A stretch of 64,000 bases of DNA, taken from Euphorbia lathyris. Taxonomy: Eukaryota > Streptophyta > Magnoliopsida > Malpighiales > Euphorbiaceae. The translations under genes were made by a program, and so were the position numbers. Shown in pieces: positions 10,795-19,766 of this stretch (positions within the stretch are counted from its first letter, which is position 1; each line of letters starts with the position of its first letter). The stretch covers positions 24,678,531 through 24,742,530 of the forward strand of contig NC_088910.1 in the NCBI RefSeq assembly GCF_963576675.1, in the 5' to 3' direction. The notes beneath the pieces were generated by a model. The model searched no databases and was not told the DNA's origin. It saw only the letters and a program-made list of their open reading frames with translations.

Positions 10795-11190
10795 CCAGAC
10801 CAGACCAGGCTGTTGCTATTGCTTTTGTTTCTCAGCTTTTTATGCTTGCTTCCTTCACCAATTTGTTGTATTGAATTGTTCTATATCTATTATGAGATAA
10901 TCTATGTTTACAAAGCAATTCATTGATCCTTAAACTAATTAGATCTCAGGAAATCATGATCCACGCTTTCTCAAAGCTAACGTACTAAACTTTTTCCTTA
11001 ACAGTCATAATTGATGCAGTCCTACTTGTTAAATTCTTAAATAATCAAAAGCAAAACAATTACTAAATCTATTCCGCACAACAATGTGAACACTGCGCAT
11101 GCTTAATTAGTAATTACCACAGCCAAGGCCTACATGTAGCAAATTCAAAAATAATTAATCAAAATATAAAATATCATGATATAAAAATAA
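10795..11190 (+). other. 3' flank of HIPP gene
   Basis: This presumably holds the 3' untranslated region. I see no clear polyadenylation signal and no gene. The last nine bases, TAAAAATAA (11182-11190), are one copy of the target duplication of the foldback element that follows. Confidence 0.5.
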
Positions 11191-12077
11191 GGGATAATGT
11201 ACCAAAACAGGTCTAAAGTTTTTTGGGAAGTACCAAATTTAGGTTCAACGTTCAAAATAGCACCAATATAGGCTTAACGTTTAGAACATAATATCAATTT
11301 AGGCTTAACGTTTATAATATAACATCAATTTAGGCCCCACGTACAAAATAGCACCAATATAGGCTTAACGTTTACAAAATAATACGAATTTAAGCTTAAC
11401 GTTTACAAAATATATCCAATTTAAGCTAAACGTTACAATTAAATTAACCATATTATATTCTTTTTCTATTAACTTTATATGTTATCTTTTTATTTAGTTC
11501 TATTTTCTTATTTATTATAATACAATTAATTAGTTTTTTTGCCTATTAAAACCTTATATTTGTTTTTCATCAACCATTCCATAACTCCGAAATTTCATAG
11601 CTCATGTAATATATGCAAACTAAAAGTAATTGAATATTCACAATATTTTGAATACTAGTTAAAATCATATTGATACATGTCTATTCGAAATATTGTGGAT
11701 ATTCAATTACTTTTAGTTTGCACATATTACATGAGCAATAAAATTTAGTAGTCATGGAATCATTTATGAAAAACAAATATAAGATTTTAATGGGCAAAAA
11801 TACTAATTAATTGTATTATAATAAATAAAAATATAGAACTAAATAAAAAGATAACGTATAAAGTTAATAGGGAAAGAATATAATATGATTAATTTAATTA
11901 TGACGTTTGGCTTAAATTGTATATATTTTGTAAAACGTTAAGTTTAAATTCGCATTATTTTGTAAACGTTAAACCTATATTGCTGTTGTTTTGTACGTGA
12001 GACCTAAATTGATGCTATATTGTAAACGTTAAGCCTAAATTGATATTATGTTGTAAACGTTAAGCATATATTGGTGC
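11191..12077. mobile_element. Mutator-like foldback element, left part
   Basis: The element begins GGGATAATGTACC. It has two long arms that are inverted copies of each other, with the turn near 11655-11680. The arms contain repeated words such as AATTTAGGCTTAACGTTTA. Its far end is at 36183-36250, where the other strand reads GGGATAAGGTATC. The flanks are TAAAAATAA (11182-11190) and TAAAAGTAA (36251-36259), a 9-bp target duplication with one mismatch, which fits the Mutator superfamily. No transposase is encoded, so it is non-autonomous. The Tat element is inserted between the two parts. Confidence 0.75.
12073..12077. repeat. Target site duplication GGTGC (left) of Tat element
   Basis: GGTGC precedes the LTR here and follows the LTR end at 36178-36182. 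The match proves that the outer ends at 12078 and 36177 belong to one insertion, despite the rearrangement inside. Confidence 0.9.
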
Positions 12078-13736
12078 TGTTAGACGAGGTGCCGCGGCCT
12101 AATCTCCCGGGCGGACCGGGGGGGTGGACAACCTCATGGCGACATAAGCGGTGATTGGCGCCGAAAGCAACCAATCGCGTAATCAAGCTGCTCGGCAGGA
12201 CCGGAGCTCGGAGATATGGAAGAGTCGCCACCCACGAATGGGAAAATGAACACCGATCCCTTGCGGGAGACCGGTGTGGGTTCGGGAAACTTAGGTACGA
12301 GCCGAGAAGGCTAGCTCCTTTCCGGAGAAAGGCTACTAGGCACCCCGACATCACCCGGTTATGAACCATCGGCCTACTACTCAGCATGTTAGGCGATAAC
12401 GGACTAATCGTATACTTCTTTAAGTTTAAAATTCATTTGAAACCCTTTTCTTTCTCTTTTTGGAAACCATTTTGAGCATATGATATTGAAAAGCCACATC
12501 AGTAAAGAATCACCCATTTATGTTTATACATACACAGAGAGGGGGAAGAAAGAAGTGATTTATTTACAACCGTATTTAAATGTTATGTTGTGTGTCTATT
12601 CTACATTAACTTATTTCCCCAAAACGATGTTTATTACATGGTTCGCACCTTAATCGCCGTTGGAACGATTTAGGTACGTTTTAAAACCCCGTTTGATGAA
12701 GCTTACCCGAGTCGCCGTTGGAACGACTCGAGTAATTGAAAACGTTAAAGTAAAAGCCTTTTAATAAGAAAACGTGGTTAAACATACAAGTCAATTTTAT
12801 TTTGTACAAATTCATTAAGAAAGCGATTCAAAATCTCCATTATTAACAAAGAAAACGATTTTGATTACAATGTTCGCTTAATCCGTCGTTGGAACGGACT
12901 AAGGTTTTAAAACGTGGTGTTTAGAAAACGATTTGAAATATCAACCAAAATGACTCTATTTATCTACATTAGAGATTTAAGAAAGCTCATTAGCTTAAAT
13001 AATTTAATTGAAAACTCTCTTTTTGTGACTTATTTTCCCCACTTATTTAATGGACTCTCTAACTATTATAATTACATCAATAAACACATTTAGGCCCAAA
13101 ATTTAATTTTTCCAAGTGAAGCCCATTTGAAACATGGACTTATAAATGACCAAAAGAAATAAAGAAAATAATATAGATATATATTTACACATTTTAGCCC
13201 AAGAGACATAAAATAAGAGTAAAAGAAAATATATTATCTAATACATATATAAGAAAGAATAATAAAAATAATATATTTATACTTTAAACATAAGAAAATA
13301 GTGAATGAAATTCATAAATAGGAAAATAGCCTTTATCACTCAAAATAATTTTATTTAACAATAATTAAGAGAACCCAAATATACCCCAAAACTATATATA
13401 TATACATAACTAATATAATCCTAATGTCAAAAAGACTATATGTTCATCCCCCAGTATCTACTAATTATCTCCCGAAATGCCCAAGTAAATAACATTTAAA
13501 ATATAATTTAATGTAATTTAAATGAATAATAATAAAAAAGAAAGTAATATGTACATATACAAAAAATTAGAATAAAAAATGGAATACCAATCTCCTAAAA
13601 TAATTATATATGTTGAAGTTTTAAAACAATTTGAAAAGAATATATTACATTATTATATATTTATATACTAAGGATTAAAAGTCTAAAAGTTAAGAAAAAG
13701 GGACTGAAATGGCATTTTTTACATTTTGGCAGATTT

Positions 13737-13758
13737 ACCGACGGAATATCCGTCGGTA
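13737..13758. repeat. Short inverted repeat in Tat LTR
   Basis: TTTACCGACGG and CCGTCGGTAAA are inverted around AATATC-type spacer sequence. The same hairpin recurs at about 31818-31840 in the second LTR copy. Confidence 0.6.
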
Positions 13759-14430
13759 AACAGAATTTAGTGACAGAATTGGCAAATTACAGCAGCACTC
13801 CAATATTTTCCAGATTTATTCAAAAGCTTTAAATTAAATCTAATTCAATCGTTTTGGACTTCCGAACTACCAAAGATGGATCATAGTCGAAAACGGAAGT
13901 TCCTAAAACGATGTTTTTATTTTAAAACGTTATTTGAAAACCTCTTTTAAATTAAAAACTTATAATTACAACATTTTCGACACCCGAACTACCTTTTTAT
14001 CGGATCACGGTTCGTATTGGGATATCCAAAACGAGGTTTTTATTTTAAAACAAAACCCGAGTTTTATTTAACACGAAACGAAAATTAAATAAATACGTTA
14101 ATTAAATAAAACGTGAGAAAATAAATAAATAACTAAAGGAATAAAAACTACAGCATAAAAAAAATAAATAGAAGGAGAGAATATGAAATAAAGAGTCTAG
14201 TCCTCGGATAATACCTTTGATTCGGTATCTGACAGTCGAAGCCGATTGATTCCACGAACCGCGAGCTCCCGATATTAATAAAAATTTAGTAAAAATTGAA
14301 CTTAGGAAATTTGGAATTTTTGAGAAAAAAAATATTTTTCTCAAAAAAAATCCACTCTCTCTCTCTAAAAATGTTTAGAGTGAGAAAGTTTTCCCCAAAA
14401 AAGCCCCCTCTTCACCTTGGGATCTGCGCC

Positions 14431-14439
14431 CTTATATAG
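14431..14439 (-). promoter_or_regulatory. TATA box of Tat LTR promoter
   Basis: CTATATAAG on the minus strand, with the same box in the other LTR copies near 32518 and 35588. Transcription into the element would start some 30 bp further along the minus strand, around 14400. Confidence 0.7.
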
Positions 14440-14455
14440 GGAAACGGATCCCGGA

Positions 14456-14635
14456 ACAATGGGCGACGCCCAAAAAAATTGGGCGTCGCCCATTGTGGTT
14501 GGGCGATCGCCCAACGGCGTTGGGCGAGCGCCCAACGCGAGGTTGGGCACCCGCGCCCAACCCTCGTCGGGCGTCCGCCCGACGCGTTGGGCGTTCGCCC
14601 GACGGGGTTGGGTGCCCGCCCGGCAACCCCCGGGG
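14456..14635. repeat. Array of GC-rich palindromes upstream of LTR TATA box
   Basis: The block opens with a hairpin of ATGGGCGACGCCCAA and TTGGGCGTCGCCCAT separated by five A. It continues with about 16-bp palindromes of the form TTGGGCGNNCGCCCAA, spaced by about 5 bp. About six follow in this LTR, against about ten at 32590-32790 and about five at 35655-35750. Some units are imperfect. In transcription direction the array sits directly upstream of the TATA box. Confidence 0.85.
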
Positions 14636-15040
14636 CGTGCCCTCGCCGTCGGACGCGTGCACTCCGTGACCGCCGAGCGCGCGTTCCGCGCAGCTAGACG
14701 CTCGCGCGTCGCGGCCGCCGAACGCGCGCCTCGCGCCGCCAGGCACGTGTGCTGAACGGCCCACGAGGGCGGGCACCGCCAGCGGTCCCAGGCATTGCCC
14801 CGGGCGTCGAGAGGGTGCCACTCGCGGTGCGTCCGACGGACGCCGCGCGCACGTCTCGAGCCGTCAAGCGGGCGTTCGACCATCGTCGTCCGCGTGCGGG
14901 ATGCCGTTGCGTGCCCGCGTCGTGCCGTTAATTTTCCTCAGCTTATTATTCTTTATATATTTTTCAAAACTTCCGGAATCAATCGCTTCGACCGTCTTGT
15001 TTCAGGTTTTCATCACAGGTCCTCCGACTCGGTGTCTACA

Positions 15041-15056
15041 GTTGCCCCTACTTTTC
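15041..15056 (-). other. Polypurine tract of Tat element
   Basis: On the minus strand AAAAGTAGGGGCAAC immediately precedes the 3' LTR start TGTAGACACC. This is the expected place and composition for the plus-strand primer. Confidence 0.7.
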
Positions 15057-15223
15057 TATTTTGATAGTGATGTGTGTGGTTCGAAAACGTTTTTGCTAAC
15101 GTAACACATGCAATGTAAAACATATAAAAGTAAAAGTCACGTAACGAGTAGGAGGAAACATACCTGACCTTTGCGCTGCGCGCTCTGGCGTTGCTCTCTG
15201 ACTGCATCAGACTCTGCTTCGGG

Positions 15224-15598
15224 CTACACCCTAGTTCACGATCGCGGGGATAATGGCTAAATAGCTACCCTAGTTTATGACCGCGGGGATAATGGCTAAA
15301 CGGCTACCCTATTTCAAGATTACGGGGATAATGGCTAAACAGCTACCCTGATTTACGACTGTGGGGATAATGGCTAAACCGCTACCCTATTTCAAGATCG
15401 CGGGGATAATGGCTAAACAGCTACCCTATTTTAAGATCACGGGGATAATGGCTAAAAAGCTAACCTATTTCAAGATTACGGGGATAATGGCTAAACTGCT
15501 ACCCTATTTCAAGATTACGGGGATAATGGCTAAACAGCTACCCTGATTTACGACTGTGGGGATAATGGCTAAACCGCTACCCTAGTCTACGATCTTAG
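15224..15598. repeat. Tandem array A, 39-bp unit, about nine copies
   Basis: The unit contains GGGGATAATGGCTAAACAG followed by CTACCCTATTTCAAGATTAC, with several base variants and a second subtype (CTGATTTACGACTGT). It lies between the PMD gene promoter and the 3' LTR. Open frames through it exist only because 39 is a multiple of three. Copy at 33400-33774. Confidence 0.9.
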
Positions 15599-15604
15599 GT
15601 AAAT

Positions 15605-15955
15605 ATGGCTCAAAAGCAACTCCGATCTGCGACCATGAGTCAGATGGCTCAAAAGCAACTCCGATCTGCGACCGTGAGTCAGATGGCTCAAAAGCAACTC
15701 CGGTCTGCGACCGTGAGTCAGATGGCTCAAAAGCAACTCCGGTCTGCGACCGTGAGTCAGATGGCTCAAAAGCAACTCCGGTCTGCGACCGTGAGTCAGA
15801 TGGCTCAAAAGCAACTCCGGTCTACGACCGTGAGTCAAATGGCTCAAAAGCAACTCCGGTCTGCGACCGAGAGTCAAATGGCTCAAAAGCAACTCCGGTC
15901 TGCGACCGAGAGTCAAATGGCTCAAAAGCAACTTCGGTCTGCGACCGTGAGTCAA
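15605..15955. repeat. Tandem array B, 39-bp unit, nine copies
   Basis: The unit reads ATGGCTCAAAAGCAACTCCG then GTCTGCGACCGTGAGTCAG, repeated exactly nine times with few differences. It has the same period as the adjacent array A and shares an ATGGCT-AAA-AGC core with it, so both may descend from one unit. Copy at 33781-34131. Confidence 0.92.
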
Positions 15956-16308
15956 ATGGCAAAAAAGCGGGTTCTGTTTCTGGATTTTCTTACCACACGG
16001 TTGTACTTTCTCACTAGAGCTATCATCTCGACGATTCGATGGGCACACGTCTGAGTCCGAAATGAAATAGACTACTGATTGTTTTTCTGTTGACTGTCGT
16101 CTGTATTTCGACTGGTGTCACTGTTCTGTAAAAATTAGCTGTTGTTTGGAATTGATGTTTTGACAATGTTAGTCACTGTCTGGGAGAAATGCAGGCTGAA
16201 ACGGACTGCAAATCGGAGGTCTGTGCACCTGGTAATTAATTATTTACTTTTTACCTTTATGTCAAATCGTACTTTTTCACTATTTACGGGAATGCCATTC
16301 CCTTTTCC

Positions 16309-16317
16309 TATATAAGG
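16309..16317 (+). promoter_or_regulatory. TATA box of antisense PMD gene
   Basis: TATATAAGG lies 86 bp before the ATG and is followed by a CT-rich leader (about 16343-16370), a typical plant core promoter. It points opposite to the retroelement's own transcription. Confidence 0.7.
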
Positions 16318-16394
16318 TGGTGGGGTTTCATTTCAACCCCACACCTTCTCTCTCCTCTTTCTCTCACTAGACTTCAATTTGGATTATTCTCGGG

Positions 16395-19279
16395 ATGGAT
16401 TTAGACGAATGGGATGGCACCAGAGGCATGGACGAGGTTTACGTAAACCTGGATAGAGTGGATACCTTCCACGACCCTACAACACACTTGAGCAGGACAC
16501 GCTGCAACGAGGTAAGTGGTTTCTCACTTTTATTTGATTTGAACTCTATTCTTTAACATTCCTATACGAACATGATTTGCATGCTAACTCTTAGGCTGCT
16601 TTAGAGGACTTTAACTAGAAAACGTGAATTCCTTTATTTACACGTAACACCTGTTTGTTTTTGTAAGAATGCGCGCTATATGCATGTGAATAGTACCCTA
16701 CGAATTTATGCATGTTAACAGTAAAAACGATGTGAATAGTAAAAATGTGAATAGTGCACGTGAGTAGTAAAAACGTGAATAGTGACAACGTGAAAAAACT
16801 TAGCTAATGCACGTGAATAGTAAAAACTAATCTATGCTCCTCGTCGCCGCAGACAAGAGTGGATCAAAGAATTGACTCAACCTTACGTGAAGGACCCTAC
16901 ATGAGAGATTTTTGCAGAAAATTGGTCCTAACTGACCGGATGTCTCTAGGTTAGAAAATGGAAGAATACCTAGTCTTAACGCGTTCTTTTCAATTGCCTG
17001 CTTTAGGAGCTGTATTTAAATTTTCTTATCTTGTTCTTTTTTAGTTCATTGAGATTTCGGGGACCACCGCCGAGGTTCTCTCATGGTATGATAGGCTAGG
17101 TGCCGCGGCGAGAGCCCGTGTGCAGGAGTTGGGCTTCGAGCCCTTTATTGCAGCGCTGCCCCGCACCAATGGGGTATGCGATCCTTTTGGCCTACGGGCC
17201 TTATGCGAGCGGTGGGTTGACTCGACCCACACCTTCCACCTTTCCTTTGGGGAGATGACCATCTCGCCTCGAGATTTTTCACTGTTGACAGGATTGCGAG
17301 GGAGCAACACTCCCGTCCCTTTCCACTTTGGTATGATGCGACCCCGGGTCGACCCTGCTAGGCTTGCTACCTTGATTGGACCAGGAGTTCGTCTATGCGC
17401 CAAGTCTACTCCGGCGAAGTTTGTCTCTACCGCGAGCCTCTTGAGTACACGTGATTTCTGCGAGACTGACGCTACCGACCTGGTGGTTCGTAGTTTCTTA
17501 GTATATGCTCTGAGTGAGACGATTTTCCGCACGAAGGGTGGGAAGGTACACGCAGGTCTTATTCAGGCACTTAGCGATCTGGATGCAGCGGCTTCTTATG
17601 ATTGGGCAGGGGCAGGCTTAGCCTTTCTTTACAAGTTCTTGGATCTGACTTGCCGGAAGCGCAAGGACTTCGGCGGTTATACCTTTGCCCTGCTTGTACG
17701 TGACGCCTTCTTGACTTATCCGTCTTATCTTTTTCGCATTTTTCACACTCCTAGTCCTTGTTTTTACCGCAGGTGTGGGCATACGAGAGACACATCCTTC
17801 CTAGCCGGTCTCGACCTCGACCGAGAGTGCCGAGGCCGCCATTTATGACTCGATGGAGGGACTTCGACTTGAGCGCTGAGAGGAGTCGGACAGTGTCGCG
17901 GCTTCTGGATCGGATCGACTCGCTGACCCTGAGTCAGGTAGATTTTTCCCCATCGTGCCAGATTTTGGTTTGAGCCTTTCTGACTTTCTCTTTGTGTATT
18001 TTGCTTTAGATTCAGTTCAGGTGGGATGACCTCGACTTCGGCCCTGAGTATGCATACGTGTCGATGATCCAGGAGCAGCAGTGTGTGCTCACCGGCCCCT
18101 GCGTGCGGGCGTGGTATCTAGGGGATCGAGGCATTACCGGGGTTAGAGACGCTCATTGGACGCCAGGTGAGATCCCCATCTCTATGTTCGCGGTACGGAC
18201 TCTGCCCTTATCGACCATTCGTCGAGATCTGACCTGCCGTTTTGTCGGTAGAGTGGTCTGGATTCATGCCGGGGGCCGCGAGCCTTATTTGTCTACTTTA
18301 CTGAGCGCGAGGGATGCCCCGTCGGCAGCGATGGAGGTAGATCCAGTGGCAGACGTGTTTTCGAGAGAGGCGGTCGAGGCCGTCTTTGGTCAAGCGGAGG
18401 TTCCGGTAAGTGATTCCGCCCTCTTTTCATTTTATTCATGATATGCTCGGAGGTTTTATTGTGTGTTTTTTTTTTTTTTTGCAGGAGGGATCTTGGAGGA
18501 GTGCCCACTTATCTGATTTTTTTGATGGCACTCAGACTCAGACACCAGCGCGCGAGCAGCCCTACTTCGTCGGCGAGTCCTCCAGCGCAGCCCGACCGGG
18601 GAGATCGTCCATAGGCGTGCCTATACCAGGCTACGGGAGGGATTATGCTACGATCCGCTATGACGAGTCTGGGACACCTTATGCGGGATTTGAGGCGGCC
18701 CCTCCTATCTTCTCCTCGAGGGTACCGTTTGATCCCTCGGACGCTTCACTGACCACTAGGGAGACCTGTACAGACTACGTGGATCTATCCGGCTTCCTAC
18801 GAGATCGCCTCAGCTTGCGCTGCACCGACCACCTGGTATGTATCATTACTGTACTTTAGTGTAGTGAAATGTATGCATGTATGTATGATTTATGTTTTTT
18901 CCTATGCTGCCTCTTATCTTTTTTTTCTTTTTTTTTGTAGAGTGATCTTCATGCCCATGAGCGGAGACAGAGTGAGCTAGTGCGGGAAGCTGATGCCCGA
19001 GTTGGTCGTGTGTATCAAGAGAGGAACGACCACTGGTCGGGATTGATGCGACGGGAGACTGAGGGTCGCCTTGCCGTCGAGGAGAGGGCGCGTGATGAGT
19101 CGATCAGACGCCTTGCTGCAGAGGAGAGAGCACGAGCTGCTGATGAGAGAGCATGGGTTTCTGATGAGAGAGCGCGAGCTTCTGATGAGAGAGCGCGTGC
19201 TGCCGAGGAGACACTATCTGCGAAGCGGGCATCTCACCTGAGAGATTTTGAGAACTATTGGGACTTCCCTCCGTATTAG
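16395..19279 (+). CDS. Plant mobile domain (PMD, MAIN-like) gene in antisense inside Tat element, 7 exons
   Basis: Exons read from GT/AG sites: 16395-16511, 16853-16949, 17045-17695, 17773-17937, 18010-18405, 18485-18835 and 18941-19279, about 704 residues. Exons 3 to 7 join in perfect phase. Exon 2 is 97 nt, so its join to exon 3 breaks the frame; a splice variant or a 1-nt indel must explain this. The PMD core runs from exon 3 to exon 5: WYDRLGAAARARVQELGF, then CERWVDSTHTFHLSFGEMTI, LTGLRG and LLVWAYERHILP, the signature of PF10536 proteins such as Arabidopsis MAIN/MAIL1. The last exon encodes an acidic-basic repeat (EERARAADERAR type), probably a coiled coil. PMD proteins are host silencing factors and are also found inside transposons. 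Function here is not shown. Confidence 0.8.
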
Positions 19280-19766
19280 GCTCGTAGCTTTCATTGTTGC
19301 TTTGTAGCTTTTATTAAGGTTTCTCCGATGTATAGCTGATGTATAGGGAGTGGGGTGGATAGTAGGTAGGCTTTTTGTGAAAAGTAGGATAGGAAATGTA
19401 TAACTCGTGATTCATATTACCATGCATTCAGTAGATTATGATGATTCCAATCATTCTCGTCAAATATATTCATGCCTTTATTTATTTACAAACAACAGAA
19501 ATACTTAGTCTCTTATACATTGTTTTTGTAATTGCTCAAGTTATAATTATTGTTACCAGGACCCGCCTTTCGGTTTTCGGATCCCGGCGATTTTCCTCCT
19601 CTCCTTTTACTATCCCGGAATTTTTAAATGAGTGCCCTTTCGGGTTTTCACCCATTGGGATTTCCCTTATTGTTGCATAGGTCGCCCTTTGCGGGTTTTC
19701 GACCTATCGGGAATTTTTCTTTATTTTTCTTTTTTTTTTTTTTTTTACGAAAAGTATTTCTTAAGC
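19280..19766. other. Spacer between PMD gene and integrase ORF, convergent 3' ends
   Basis: Both neighbouring genes end here, from opposite strands. The stretch includes a run of T residues (about 19724-19746) and lost integrase tail sequence at 19750-19815. Confidence 0.6.

Larger units (their letters stand above)
12078..15040 (-). repeat. 3' LTR of Tat element
   Basis: This 2963-bp LTR reads TGTAGACACCGAG at its start and CTCGTCTAACA at its end on the minus strand. A GC-rich block of about 500 bp (14456-14930) contrasts with the AT-rich remainder. Other copies in the window are 30161-33216 (complete), 29065-29280 (end only) and 35240-36177 (start only). Confidence 0.92.

Noticed and set aside
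14365..14883. Long overlapping ORFs on both strands in a GC-rich block
   Set aside because: They lie in the Tat LTR, are Arg/Pro/Ala-rich on every frame, and result from high GC and palindromes lacking stops.
15224..15955. CRISPR-like repeat array
   Set aside because: Units are contiguous without unique spacers, in a plant retrotransposon.
15587..16054. Repetitive proteins of about 150 residues on both strands
   Set aside because: They come from the 39-bp tandem array, whose period is a multiple of three. No start context or domain supports a gene.
18293..18508. Minus-strand ORF within the PMD gene
   Set aside because: Shadow of the exons; low complexity and no motif.
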